Shown: positions 34,497 through 44,221, counted from the first letter of the stretch. The stretch is DNA of 64,000 nt from Salinimicrobium sp035607535 (GCF_035607535.1 NZ_JAYDZX010000001.1:310001-374000), one strand, 5' to 3'. The notes: a model not told the origin generated them from the sequence alone. Numbers and translations: made by a program.

Positions 34497-35453
34497 ATGA
34501 ATTTTATAGAGTTTAGGAAGAAATTTGAACAAATTCCTGTACATGAATTTCCAAATGAAGTTGCCGACAACCCGATGGTCTCAGTATGCGTTCAAACATT
34601 TAATCAGGCAGCCTACATCGCTCAGTGTCTCGATAGTGTTCTGGAGCAGAAAACTACTTTTCATTATGAAATTCTTTTAGGAGATGATTCTTCAACAGAT
34701 GGTACCGCAGAAATATGCAAAAATTATGCACGAAAATTTCCCGACAAGATCAGGCTGTTTCAGCATCAGAAACAAAATAACATATTGGTCAATGGAGAAT
34801 TTACAGGTCTTTTCAACTCCATTTATAATTTTTATTCGGCCAAAGGAAAATATCTGGCTTACTGCGATGGGGATGATTATTGGACCGACAGTTCTAAGCT
34901 TCAAAAACAGGTAGATTTTTTAGAAAGACATAAAGATTACGTTCTTGCATATCATGCTGCTATGTTTGTAGATGAACATGGATTTCCATTACCCGATGAA
35001 GATTTTGTTGCAAAAACATGCAGAGATTTTTCTTCTGAAGAACTTCAAAAAGCGATTGTTCAACCAATTATTTCTACCTGGTGTTTTAAAAATATCGTTG
35101 AAAACATACCTGAGGAACTGACGAAGACATTAAATGCTGATAATTTTTGGCTTAGTCTTTTAGGAAGACACGGCCAAGGGAAATTTCTTCCAAACATTCT
35201 TCCCTCACATTATAGAATCCACAAAAAAGGTATATGGAGTCTTCTGGAAAAAGAAAAACAGGTAAATTCCAAAAGAACCACTTATAAAAATTTATCTCAA
35301 TATTATTTTAGAAATTTAAATCCGGAACTTGGAAAGTACTTTGAATACAGATCAAAAAATTATACCAAGATGTTAATCATGTACAATTTAAAAGATTTAA
35401 ACTTCATTAAGGTTCTGAAGAATTCCTTTATCCTTCTAAAAAGTGGTTATTAA
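34497..35453 (+). CDS. family 2 glycosyltransferase, 318 aa, inverted within the locus
   Basis: A GT-A fold starting VSVCVQTFNQAAYIAQCLDS, with LLGDDSSTDGTAEI for nucleotide binding and AYCDGDDYWTD as the metal-binding DxD segment. It resembles capsule GT2 enzymes such as those beginning 'VSVCIQTFNH'. It runs opposite to the surrounding genes, has its own -7 box, and its stop overlaps that of the convergent asnB by 4 bases, suggesting later insertion. Confidence 0.9.
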   Translation: MNFIEFRKKFEQIPVHEFPNEVADNPMVSVCVQTFNQAAYIAQCLDSVLEQKTTFHYEILLGDDSSTDGTAEICKNYARKFPDKIRLFQHQKQNNILVNGEFTGLFNSIYNFYSAKGKYLAYCDGDDYWTDSSKLQKQVDFLERHKDYVLAYHAAMFVDEHGFPLPDEDFVAKTCRDFSSEELQKAIVQPIISTWCFKNIVENIPEELTKTLNADNFWLSLLGRHGQGKFLPNILPSHYRIHKKGIWSLLEKEKQVNSKRTTYKNLSQYYFRNLNPELGKYFEYRSKNYTKMLIMYNLKDLNFIKVLKNSFILLKSGY

Positions 35454-37354
35454 TGATTGACTGAAGAATAGGTCGTTTTATACCATTTCTGAAAGCAGAA
35501 ATATGTCCAAACTTTGAAGGTATTATCTTCTTTCCCTTCAATATGCTTTTTCACCATTGCTATTATAGGTTCGGGCTGGAAAATTTCCTGATCTTTAAGG
35601 AAATCATGATCAATATAGGACAACAGTTCATCGGAAAGATAACCTCTTAACCAATCGCCTACCGGGACTCCAAAGCCTTTCTTGGATTTATCTAAAAATC
35701 TTTTAGGAAAATAATCTTTAAAAGCTTCTTTCAGTATATATTTTTTGTTCCACCCATTCAGTAGATAATTCTCAGGTAATTGATTGGTGAAATTCCAAAG
35801 CTCTTTATTCAGAAAAGGGGCTCTGCTTTCGAGGGAAGTTAACATACTTGTTCTGTCTACCTTCACCAGCATATCACCCTCCAGACTAATGATTTTATCA
35901 ATTAACCTGAAATTCGTCAGGCTTCCATCATTTTCCACCTGATCCTTATAATAAGAAAGGGCATTCCTGTTATTAGAACTTTCTTTGAGAATCTCCCTAA
36001 GCTCATTTTCATTAAAGCCTAAAGAAATGATATTATAATAAAACTGTTGATTATAATTGATTGCATTCAGCAATTTTCTAATTTTAAATCGTTTCCCCCT
36101 GTTATCATCCTGTGTGGAAAGGATTGGGTCAAGAATTTTTCTTGCGTTGTGGTGCAATGGTGCAGGTATAACACTCGTATATTTCCTGTTCAGTTGCCCT
36201 ACATAATATTTGTTGTAACCACCAAATAATTCATCACCACCATCTCCTGTGAGAGCTACTTTTACTTGTTCTCTTGTTTTGTTAGCCACAATGTAGGTAG
36301 GTAAAGAAGAAGAATCTGCAAAGGGTTCATCGAAATTTAGAAGAATATCTTCAATATTGACCTTAAGATCATCTACACTCACATTAAATTCGTGATGTTT
36401 ACTACCTATCAGTTTTGCTACCGTACGTGATTTGTCTGATTCATCAAAGGATTTCTTTTCAAATCCTATGGAAAAAGTATCAATAGGAGTGTCACTTCCA
36501 TGGGCCAGGGATAATGAAACTATTGATGAATCTACTCCACCCGAAAGAAATGTGCCTAAAGGAACATCTGATATGGAACGCGAAAGGACGCTTTCCTTTA
36601 CCTTATCATGAGTTAAATTTTTTGCTTCCTCAAAAGAAATTGAAGGATCTATATATTTTTCAAACTCCTGTTTTACTTCACCTATTTCAAAATCTCCAGT
36701 GTTTAAATCTAAACTTATGAATTTATTGGCCTCAAGTTTATATATATTCTTGTAAATGGTAAAAGGAGCAGGGATATATGTGAGCTGAAAGAATAAATTA
36801 AGACCCTTAAGGGACAAATGAGGCTTTTTCTCCAGTACACGAACAATTGATTTAAGTTCGGATGCCCAGTAAAAACCATTTTCATTGCTACTATAATACA
36901 AAGGTTTTTCTCCAAAAAAATCTCTTGCTATAAATACTTTATCCAGTTCACTATCATAAATACTGAAGGCAAACATTCCATCCAGCATTGAAAAAGAGGC
37001 TGTTCCGAAAGCAATGTAAAGATTTAGAATAACCTCAGTGTCTGAAGAAGTATGAAAAACCATCCCCTTATCCAAAAGAATCTTTTTCAGTTTTTGATAA
37101 TTATAGATTTCTCCATTGAATACAATTGCTTTACTATCGTCTTCAGAGAAAATAGGTTGTTTTCCAGTTGAGAGATCTATTATGGATAATCTTCTCATAG
37201 CCATACCCAGAGAATAGGCTTCTCTTTCCTCTATCAAATATCCATCCTGATCTGGCCCTCTGTGAATAATTTCATTATTCATTCGGGAAAGTATTTGGGA
37301 AATGTCGTTTTTGGATCCCCCTGTTTTTAGAAGGAGGCCGTTAATTCCGCACAT
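35450..37354 (-). CDS. asnB: glutamine-hydrolysing asparagine synthase family amidotransferase
   Basis: The N-terminal Ntn glutaminase domain has Cys2 as nucleophile (MCGINGLLL). The ATP-pyrophosphatase domain has the PP-loop FLSGGVDSSIVSL. Length 634 is normal. In polysaccharide loci these enzymes often amidate uronic acids or related sugar carboxylates rather than Asp, and the acidic sugars made here would be suitable acceptors. That role is inferred from context. Confidence 0.9.
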   Translation of the reverse strand: MCGINGLLLKTGGSKNDISQILSRMNNEIIHRGPDQDGYLIEEREAYSLGMAMRRLSIIDLSTGKQPIFSEDDSKAIVFNGEIYNYQKLKKILLDKGMVFHTSSDTEVILNLYIAFGTASFSMLDGMFAFSIYDSELDKVFIARDFFGEKPLYYSSNENGFYWASELKSIVRVLEKKPHLSLKGLNLFFQLTYIPAPFTIYKNIYKLEANKFISLDLNTGDFEIGEVKQEFEKYIDPSISFEEAKNLTHDKVKESVLSRSISDVPLGTFLSGGVDSSIVSLSLAHGSDTPIDTFSIGFEKKSFDESDKSRTVAKLIGSKHHEFNVSVDDLKVNIEDILLNFDEPFADSSSLPTYIVANKTREQVKVALTGDGGDELFGGYNKYYVGQLNRKYTSVIPAPLHHNARKILDPILSTQDDNRGKRFKIRKLLNAINYNQQFYYNIISLGFNENELREILKESSNNRNALSYYKDQVENDGSLTNFRLIDKIISLEGDMLVKVDRTSMLTSLESRAPFLNKELWNFTNQLPENYLLNGWNKKYILKEAFKDYFPKRFLDKSKKGFGVPVGDWLRGYLSDELLSYIDHDFLKDQEIFQPEPIIAMVKKHIEGKEDNTFKVWTYFCFQKWYKTTYSSVNH

Positions 37355-37375
37355 GTAGGTTTATTTTTTGCTTTA

Positions 37376-37383
37376 CAAAGATA
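37376..37383 (-). promoter_or_regulatory. possible -7 element for asnB
   Basis: TATCTTTG on the minus strand matches TAnnTTTG exactly, 22 bases before the asnB ATG, in the 93-base gap after the Wzy-like gene. No TTG at -33. Confidence 0.35.
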
Positions 37384-37447
37384 GGAAAAGCATCAGGCCA
37401 TAATTGAATTTAAGGCTTTTTTAGGACACTTCAAGGATAGGGTTTTG

Positions 37448-38662
37448 TCAGGTTGGCGAAATCTGTCCTCTTACCGCAGCTTCCTTTTTTTGCCTTAATT
37501 TATATGCTTTATATTTTAGATATCGTCTGTATTTCTTTTGAGCCAGATAATAATAAATCACAAAAAAGATAAAATACATTACCATAGATTTTTGCCTCAT
37601 TATGATTCCAAGATTAGACATTACAAATGTTAAGGCAAAAGAGGATAAAATGAAAATCACGAAACTCATTTTAATAAGGGACGGAGATCTTCTAAGGAAC
37701 TTTATAAAGTCTTTTTTTAGAATTTTAAAAAACAATAAAAGGTAAATCAGGTTTTCAAAAGAAGTAATGATACCTAATATATTGGGCGCATCTATAAAAA
37801 GTGGTCGAAACCAGAACGTGAAAAATTTGAACGGCAATGGATAGTTCGACATATCTACCCCAGAACCTGAAGTGCTTAGACTTTTTGATCTTTCTCCTGA
37901 TTCACTTTGAAAATCTTCTACAATATTTTCAGATTCACCCAAACCCATTACGTTCAGTACGTCGTCCATAACCAGGGTTAATACCAGAACCATACCAAGT
38001 GAAATTGTAGCTTTTTTCCAGAATGGAATTTTTTCCTTTCCACTCAAATAACCAATTACAACCCCAACTGCAACAAACATGAAGACGTGAGGTCTTATAT
38101 AAAAGACAACAAGAGATGAAAGGATCAAAAGAAAAATGCGGGATTTTGGATTGATAATAGCATATGTGAACATCATTAATCCCATAAAAATTAGAGAATC
38201 CTTACCCAAAGCTGAAGTCCAAAAATGCATATTGGGGAAGAACAGAATAAGGGTGAGCAAATCCAATCTTTTAAAAACCTTCACTTTTACGGGAATTTTT
38301 TCACTCATAAACACATAGGCATACACAAAGCCCAAATATCCAAACCAGGCGAAGGTGAGCATAAGCATGCTATAAGAAAAGCCCAGTCGATAAAAAGGAT
38401 ATGAGACGAAGTTTATAAACAGGGTATCTGTCCCCAGCAATTCAAGCCAAGTACCTTCAAAATATTCCATATCCTCATAATACCTCTTCGAATCGGCGGG
38501 ATTATTAAAAGAATACCAGAGAAATATACCAAAGAATAGGAGATGATAGAGATAAAGAAGATCCATTTTTTTTCTCTCAAAAAAGGAGTGCTTCTTTTTA
38601 TAGAAGTTAAATATAAACTGGTTAAGAATGTAAAAGAGAATTAGTAGAAAGATTACTCCCAT
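37448..38662 (-). CDS. Wzy/EpsG-like polysaccharide polymerase, 404 aa
   Basis: A polytopic membrane protein with about ten hydrophobic segments and a periplasmic loop at about 235-265 (GESENIVEDFQSESGERSK). The NPADSKRYYEDMEYF segment after the second helix and SALGKDSLIFMGLMMF resemble EpsG/Wzy polymerases, which join repeat units in the periplasm. It is the only polymerase candidate in the locus. Sequence conservation in this group is weak, so this is a topology and context call. Confidence 0.75.
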   Translation of the reverse strand: MGVIFLLILFYILNQFIFNFYKKKHSFFERKKMDLLYLYHLLFFGIFLWYSFNNPADSKRYYEDMEYFEGTWLELLGTDTLFINFVSYPFYRLGFSYSMLMLTFAWFGYLGFVYAYVFMSEKIPVKVKVFKRLDLLTLILFFPNMHFWTSALGKDSLIFMGLMMFTYAIINPKSRIFLLILSSLVVFYIRPHVFMFVAVGVVIGYLSGKEKIPFWKKATISLGMVLVLTLVMDDVLNVMGLGESENIVEDFQSESGERSKSLSTSGSGVDMSNYPLPFKFFTFWFRPLFIDAPNILGIITSFENLIYLLLFFKILKKDFIKFLRRSPSLIKMSFVIFILSSFALTFVMSNLGIIMRQKSMVMYFIFFVIYYYLAQKKYRRYLKYKAYKLRQKKEAAVRGQISPT

Positions 38663-38684
38663 ATCTTATTTTTTTCAGTATAGC

Positions 38685-39818
38685 TTAGAGGTAGAAAGCT
38701 TTCTCAAGACTTTTTTTTGAAATAACTTCCTCATAAAGAATTTCTAATCTTGATACCATAATATCAAGGCTGAAAAAATCCTCTACTCTTTTTCTTGCTG
38801 AACACTGCAAACTCTTCCGTAATTCCTCATCGTCTATTAGTTCAACTGATTTCCTGGCAAGACACCGAAAATCTCCCACCTCGCATAGAAGCCCTTCCTT
38901 TTTATCTCTAATAGCTTCAACCACTCCTCCGGCTCTTGTAGAAACAACAGCACATTCCATACTCATTGCTTCTAGAAGCGCAATAGGTAACCCTTCAAAT
39001 TCCGAGCTTAAAAGAAAGATATCCATAGCAGAAAAATAGGGTAAAGTATCTTCTTTTACACCCGGAAGTTTTATTTTGTTTTCCAGTTTGAGCTCTCTAA
39101 TGATATTTTTCACTTCTTCTTCCTGAGGTCCCGCTCCCACTAACAAACCATATACATCGGTTTTTTGTTTACTGACTTCAGCAAACGCCCTTATCCAGTC
39201 TGGTAATGCCTTTTGCTCCCGGAAGACGGCAATATTACCAAGAACTATAGCTTCTTGAGGAATATCTAATTCTGCCTTAACTCGAGCTCCCATTTGCAGA
39301 TTCTTTGTGTAAAATTGGGTGTTGACCCCATTAAGGAGGGTTCTTACAGGAATCCTGGGATTAATATTTTTCTTGATAGAAGTGCTCACATCTTCAGAAA
39401 CTCCTAATGCAATAGTTTGCTTATTGTAAGTAAACTTATTCACCAATTTTGTAGCAAAATGATATTTTTCCTGAATATTATGCTCTGTATAAATAACCGG
39501 AATAGCAGTCCTGCTATAGACATATCTCGCAACAAAGCCGGCCAGTGGGAGATGACTGTGAATAATATCGATTTTATTCTTTTTACAGAAATTAATTACT
39601 TTTTCTCCCTGCAGCAACATATTTATGTTACCGTCAGATTTAAAATGAATTACCTTACCTCCCTCCTTTTCTATGACACCTTCCATGTCATCAAAGGGTA
39701 AAAAATAGCCATAGAAAAACTCAAATCTATTTTGGTCGTGCAGCTTTAGGGTTTCAGGAAGTAAAACTTCTGCTCCTCCTCTTCCTAATGCTTTAATAAG
39801 ATGTAAAATTTTTATCAT
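38685..39818 (-). CDS. family 4 glycosyltransferase, 377 aa
   Basis: A GT-B enzyme. The N-terminus has IKALGRGGAEVLLPETL and DIIHSHLPLAGFVARY. The C-terminal donor site has LLSSEFEGLPIALLEAMSM. Donor and acceptor cannot be assigned. It is the first of three consecutive GT4 genes, only 12 bases from the next. Confidence 0.92.
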   Translation of the reverse strand: MIKILHLIKALGRGGAEVLLPETLKLHDQNRFEFFYGYFLPFDDMEGVIEKEGGKVIHFKSDGNINMLLQGEKVINFCKKNKIDIIHSHLPLAGFVARYVYSRTAIPVIYTEHNIQEKYHFATKLVNKFTYNKQTIALGVSEDVSTSIKKNINPRIPVRTLLNGVNTQFYTKNLQMGARVKAELDIPQEAIVLGNIAVFREQKALPDWIRAFAEVSKQKTDVYGLLVGAGPQEEEVKNIIRELKLENKIKLPGVKEDTLPYFSAMDIFLLSSEFEGLPIALLEAMSMECAVVSTRAGGVVEAIRDKKEGLLCEVGDFRCLARKSVELIDDEELRKSLQCSARKRVEDFFSLDIMVSRLEILYEEVISKKSLEKAFYL

Positions 39819-39830
39819 TTTAAACCGGAT

Positions 39831-40952
39831 CTAAGGTAATATGGACGCCTCGTTTGCTTTGAGTTCCAGGGTATACAAATAGCTCTCGTAAAACCTTTTC
39901 GCTATCTTCTCGTTTAGAAATTTGCTATGGATCATAGTTTTAGCGTTCTTAACTTCAGGAAGATCCTTTTTGTCTTTTTGAAGTGTCTCTTTTACAGCAA
40001 GAACAAATTCTTCTTCTTTACCTTTTTCAATTAACCACCCCGTCTTCCCGCTTTTAACCACTTCACCAATGCCTCCAACGTTATTGGCAACAACAGGAGT
40101 TCCGCAAAACATAGCCTCAAGAATTACGCCGGGGAGACCTTCAATTAGACTTGGCATGACATATACCCGGGAGTGATGAAGGATTTCCAGTACATCTTTT
40201 CTGTATCCTAAAAAATGTACATTTTTTTCTATTCCTCTTATTTTGACTTCCCTTTGAATAACCTGTTTTAGATGGCCTTTACCTATTAATATCAATTGGG
40301 CATCAGGAATATCTCTAAGAATTGCAGTAAAAATATTGACCAGGCCGATATGATTTTTTTCCGGTACGAAACCTGCTATGTTGGTTAATACAGGGCCTTT
40401 TTGAAATATCTCTTGAAGATCCTCAGGCACATCACCAATATTCTTATCCTCGATGCCTATTTCTACTGTGTTTCCCATAGCGGTGGGATATTGAAAGGTT
40501 TTAATAAAATCCTTTTCACATTCCTCGCTAACCGAAATTGTAAAATCCAATTGATCTATATAAAACTTGTTCACTTTCCATTTCAACCGTGAATCAATAA
40601 AATCTCCTGATTTATTGGCATTCCTATATACCAGGGGTGTTTCCCAGGAAAAAAAATATTTTGAACTTGTAGTAAATTTTAAGGTATCTGAGGCATTGGC
40701 CTGAATGATATCCGGTTTAAACTCCTGAATTATTTTATAAAATTTTTTCCAGCCTTTTAGATCAATTAATCTTAAGGAAAGCGGTCTATCGAGATTTATT
40801 ATTTCTCCATTGAAGGGGATATCTGCATCGCCCTTAAAAACGGTTACCATTAACACTTTATGCCCCTGCGCCTTAAGATGATTAGACAACTGGCAGGCAA
40901 AGATCTCTGCTCCTCTTAATTGGGGTTGTTGTATTACCTGAATTATCCTCAT
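39831..40952 (-). CDS. family 4 glycosyltransferase, 373 aa
   Basis: A GT-B enzyme starting IQVIQQPQLRGAEIFACQLS. The donor-binding region is GFVPEKNHIGLVNIF with VMPSLIEGLPGVILEAMF. It lies between two other GT4 genes with 1- and 12-base gaps. Specificity unknown. Confidence 0.92.
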   Translation of the reverse strand: MRIIQVIQQPQLRGAEIFACQLSNHLKAQGHKVLMVTVFKGDADIPFNGEIINLDRPLSLRLIDLKGWKKFYKIIQEFKPDIIQANASDTLKFTTSSKYFFSWETPLVYRNANKSGDFIDSRLKWKVNKFYIDQLDFTISVSEECEKDFIKTFQYPTAMGNTVEIGIEDKNIGDVPEDLQEIFQKGPVLTNIAGFVPEKNHIGLVNIFTAILRDIPDAQLILIGKGHLKQVIQREVKIRGIEKNVHFLGYRKDVLEILHHSRVYVMPSLIEGLPGVILEAMFCGTPVVANNVGGIGEVVKSGKTGWLIEKGKEEEFVLAVKETLQKDKKDLPEVKNAKTMIHSKFLNEKIAKRFYESYLYTLELKANEASILP

Positions 40953-40953
40953 A

Positions 40954-42180
40954 CTAATTTATTCTTAGCATTACTTTTTTAAGTTCTACGTCCCATGTCC
41001 CGTTCTCCAGAATAAATTGCCTCCCCGCTTCCCCCAATTCTTCACGCAACTGGGGTTGCAGTAAAAGATCTATCTGTAATTTTGCCGTACCTTCTATGTC
41101 TTCAAGCTCGTACAACTTCAAATGAACATTATCTGTGAAAATTTGAGGCACTTCTCCCGCATTAGGTGCGAGAGTGGCCTTACCGGCCTTTAAATATTCC
41201 CGAAGTTTTAATGGCGAATAATGAAAATCACTGGCACTGCGCGCACTCAGTATGGCCACGTCAAAAACATGGACAAATTCTGTCATTCTTTTAAAAGACA
41301 CTCTACCAGGAAAACTTACGGCATCCTCAATATCATACTCCTTTACCAATTTCTTGATCTTGTTCATTTCTTCTCCATCTCCTACCAAAAATAAATGAGC
41401 ATTAGCCAATTCCTGTTTCACTATTCTAAACGTTTCAACCAGGCGTTCAACACCGTGAAAGCTTCTAAACGATCCCGTCCAGCCTATCACAAGTTTGTTC
41501 TTCAAATTGTACTCTTTTACAATATCACTGGTATCAAGATCGCGGTACAAAAAAGGATCCACAGCCATTGGAGAAATTATAATTTTTTTCTTCTCAACAC
41601 CCATAGACTCCAATTTTTCTGCCACTTGTGAAGACACGCAGGCAACCGCATCTGCACGTTTTAGATTGCGACTTTCCATCTTTTCAAGTATTTTCCCCCA
41701 AAAAGGCCTTTTAACGCCCCATTTATGAGATTCCCATACCTGTGGAGCGTGAACATAAATTACAAAAGGAGCCTTGAATTTCTTAGCAAGTTTATATCCA
41801 TTCCCCGGAAAAAAATCATGTTGTTCCCATACCATTGCTACCGGCTTCTCTAACCCTGGAAAAGCATACCGGTAATTATCTGTTTTTTTTGAGGTTCGCC
41901 AAAGAAGAAAGTCATTTACGAAGGTAATTATTTCCAGCGGGAAAAATCTGGCCATTTTTTTTAAAGGAGACGTATTTGTTACTCCGTTTTTTCCAAGAGG
42001 GTACTTAACTACCTCAGAAGGTTTTTCTGCTCTGTCTGTAGTCAGCACATAAGATTCTCCAAATATTCTTTCCCCTGCAGCTGCCCATCCTGCTGTTGTG
42101 ATCCACAACCCTTCTGCTCCTTTCCAGTCAGTGCTGGACCTGGGCATTACAAAATAGGCTACGCTATCCTTACCTTCCAT
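40954..42180 (-). CDS. family 4 glycosyltransferase, 408 aa
   Basis: A GT-B enzyme with GWTGSFRSFHGVERLVETF in the donor domain and FLVGDGEEMNKIKKLV downstream. The N-terminal FVIYVHAPQVWESH region is typical of GT4. Its start overlaps the GT29-like gene stop by 11 bases, so it belongs to the same coupled unit. Confidence 0.9.
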   Translation of the reverse strand: MEGKDSVAYFVMPRSSTDWKGAEGLWITTAGWAAAGERIFGESYVLTTDRAEKPSEVVKYPLGKNGVTNTSPLKKMARFFPLEIITFVNDFLLWRTSKKTDNYRYAFPGLEKPVAMVWEQHDFFPGNGYKLAKKFKAPFVIYVHAPQVWESHKWGVKRPFWGKILEKMESRNLKRADAVACVSSQVAEKLESMGVEKKKIIISPMAVDPFLYRDLDTSDIVKEYNLKNKLVIGWTGSFRSFHGVERLVETFRIVKQELANAHLFLVGDGEEMNKIKKLVKEYDIEDAVSFPGRVSFKRMTEFVHVFDVAILSARSASDFHYSPLKLREYLKAGKATLAPNAGEVPQIFTDNVHLKLYELEDIEGTAKLQIDLLLQPQLREELGEAGRQFILENGTWDVELKKVMLRIN

Positions 42181-42925
42181 TCCTTATCATTTTTTGACGA
42201 TTCACAATACTGAGCAAAGCATCATCCATTATCACTTTTGTCCAAGTTTTTTCCTGTCTTTCCAGCTGATTTAAAAATTCATTCAGTTCAAGATCGGGAT
42301 TATGAAAGCCCTGTTTTTTCATAAACTGATTATTCTTTTCTACATCCTTCACTTCATCACGATAATCGTCGGCGTATGGTGTTTTAAAAAAAGTAAAGCC
42401 GGTAATGTAGAGTTCCTTACAACCAGAATTAATGGCAGCATAGAGGGCGCTGAATCCTACGGTAGGAACCCAATTCCCGAATTTTTCTTTTATTTTTTTG
42501 TAAGTGCTGTGGGGAAGTACATACGTCTTTCTGGGATTTAAATGCCTTTTATAGAAATTTAAATGGGCTCTTAGTCCTTTGAGATCGTTATTAGGATTTA
42601 TAACAAACTTGATCCCCTGTTTAGAATAAAGTTGCCAGTCAATTACACCTCCTCCCCCTTCGGTAAGTTCGAAAAAAGAATGAAACAAAATATCTGTTCT
42701 ACTACCTACAAATCTACGCTTTTCAGGAGTCAAAGAATGTGGAGCCTTGTTTACCCTTACAATATAATCGAAGCTATTGATATAATCTCCATTAGCCTCT
42801 TCAAATGCAGAGTCTGCTGCTCCAATTATTGCTATTCTTTTATTTTTAAAATGTTTTCGGGGCTCAAAAATCCTGGTGTTCTGTACCATCATTAATATTC
42901 CCCGAAGTGTATTCACTATTCTCAT
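42170..42925 (-). CDS. GT29-like (eukaryotic-type sialyltransferase-fold) glycosyltransferase, 251 aa
   Basis: Residues 30-62 (RIAIIGAADSAFEEANG..DYIVRVNKAP) read like sialylmotif L, including the family's (I/V)RxNxAP ending. Residues 154-180 (PTVGFSALYAAINSGCKELY, then ITGF) read like sialylmotif S. A C-terminal Tyr/Asp-rich segment follows at about 183-195. GT29 enzymes use CMP-sialic acid. Here the coupled upstream genes include a CMP-sugar synthetase, so it probably transfers the CMP-activated product of that module. It overlaps both neighbours. GT42 or DUF115-type membership is the alternative. Confidence 0.7.
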   Translation of the reverse strand: MRIVNTLRGILMMVQNTRIFEPRKHFKNKRIAIIGAADSAFEEANGDYINSFDYIVRVNKAPHSLTPEKRRFVGSRTDILFHSFFELTEGGGGVIDWQLYSKQGIKFVINPNNDLKGLRAHLNFYKRHLNPRKTYVLPHSTYKKIKEKFGNWVPTVGFSALYAAINSGCKELYITGFTFFKTPYADDYRDEVKDVEKNNQFMKKQGFHNPDLELNEFLNQLERQEKTWTKVIMDDALLSIVNRQKMIRNGR

Positions 42926-43551
42926 ACACTAAAGCTTTCTATATAATTTTTCCCATCCTCTTTAAGCTTTATGTTGTTATAACCAAAAAAGGTAATTCCA
43001 TTCTCTACTGCAGCTTCATAATCATTTATTGAATCTCCTATTAAAATAGTTTCAGAATTTTTGTAGTTATTATTCTTCAAGACCTCTTTTACTAACAGTT
43101 TCTTGGGAGTAGGAGAGCCATAAATTGAATGGAAGAATGTTGAAATATTTACTTTTTTACATATATGTCTCAATTCTTCTTGATCTGAACCAGATACTAC
43201 ATGCATGTTATACAATTGATGTTTTCTTTGAATAAAATTTAAAGCATCATCTATCAGAAGCACGGGATTCACAAGATTCTCAAGCATTATTTCAGAGAAT
43301 TTAGAAGCAAAAATCCTAATTTCCTCATCACTTATTTGCTCCTTTTTAATCTCATTAAAAAAATATCGAAATTTCATATATCTGGAAAGACCTCCATTGG
43401 CCCTATGGAAGGCCATCAATTTTTCAATTTCTTCTTTGGAATGTTCTTTTAACACAATTTCAAATCCTCTATCCCTGACAGCCATGGAATCCATAATAAC
43501 CCCGTCAAAATCCCAAAGGATATTTTTAATATTAACGTTTGGTTTAAACAA
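42922..43551 (-). CDS. HAD-superfamily phosphatase, about 209 aa
   Basis: HAD motif I is ILWDFDGVIMDS (two catalytic Asp), motif II is MHVVSGSDQEE, the Lys is in SPTPKKLLVKEVL, and motif IV is ILIGDSINDYEAA. I start at TTG 43551, 10 bases after the CMP-synthetase stop and preceded by an A-rich tract. The only upstream ATG (43629) would overlap that gene by 68 bases and add an unrelated 26-residue leader. By position it probably removes a phosphate from a sugar-acid intermediate before CMP activation, as KdsC or NANP do. Confidence 0.75.
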   Translation of the reverse strand: MFKPNVNIKNILWDFDGVIMDSMAVRDRGFEIVLKEHSKEEIEKLMAFHRANGGLSRYMKFRYFFNEIKKEQISDEEIRIFASKFSEIMLENLVNPVLLIDDALNFIQRKHQLYNMHVVSGSDQEELRHICKKVNISTFFHSIYGSPTPKKLLVKEVLKNNNYKNSETILIGDSINDYEAAVENGITFFGYNNIKLKEDGKNYIESFSV

Positions 43552-43561
43552 TTTTTTTCTT

Positions 43562-44221
43562 TTATAATGTGTTTTCAAACTTCTTTTGAAACATAAATTC
43601 TGCAAATTCAAAATCAAGTTCAGTATCAATATCTATTGCTTCGACCTGCGTTACTTTATAGAAGTGAGGGTTTTTACCGATATAACTTCGAGTTTTCAAC
43701 ATTGAAGCCCGTTCAACTATGACCAATCCAAAGGTGGGAACTAAATATTCAGGAAGGTCTTGGGAGTTAGGAGTATTTTCTATAGAATAATTTAGAGGTT
43801 TATTGTTATACCATATAAACTCCTTCAGTACTTTTACTGACATGAGACTGTCACAATTGACCTTATAAAAAGTATTAATCGCTCTATTATAACTCTCTTG
43901 CATAATAAGCGGTGCTGTTACTTGAGCTATCAGTAGATTTTCAGCTTCCGTTACTTTAGCAAGATAATGGTGAAATTCACTATTACTGCATTTTGAGCTT
44001 GCAAAATACGGTTCTCTTCTATGGAAGGAGATGCCCTCCCTTTGGGCAATTCGTATAGCCTCTTCACTATCTGTATTGATTACAATATCATCAACTGGTA
44101 ACTGTTTAATAATTTCCAGCTTATGCTCAAGGAGAGATTTACCTGCAAAAGGTCGGATATTTTTACTCTTGACCCGCTGAGAACCTTCTCTCACCGGTAT
44201 GACGGCTACTAATTTTTTCAT
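43562..44221 (-). CDS. NeuA-like CMP-sugar-acid synthetase (module copy), 219 aa
   Basis: A cytidylyltransferase with the CTP-binding motif AVIPVREGSQRVKSKNIRPF, IVINTDSEEAI, and QVTAPLIMQESY in place of the usual LQPTSPLR. The C-terminal VEAIDIDTELDFEFAE carries the metal-binding Asp pair seen in NeuA/KdsB relatives. It should join CMP to a 2-keto acid sugar. It is shorter and clearly different from the two other copies in the locus. It abuts the aldolase gene with a one-base overlap. Confidence 0.87.
   Translation of the reverse strand: MKKLVAVIPVREGSQRVKSKNIRPFAGKSLLEHKLEIIKQLPVDDIVINTDSEEAIRIAQREGISFHRREPYFASSKCSNSEFHHYLAKVTEAENLLIAQVTAPLIMQESYNRAINTFYKVNCDSLMSVKVLKEFIWYNNKPLNYSIENTPNSQDLPEYLVPTFGLVIVERASMLKTRSYIGKNPHFYKVTQVEAIDIDTELDFEFAEFMFQKKFENTL

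Noticed and set aside
43552..43629. N-terminal extension of the HAD phosphatase
   Set aside because: It overlaps the CMP-synthetase gene by 68 bases and adds a leader unlike HAD proteins.
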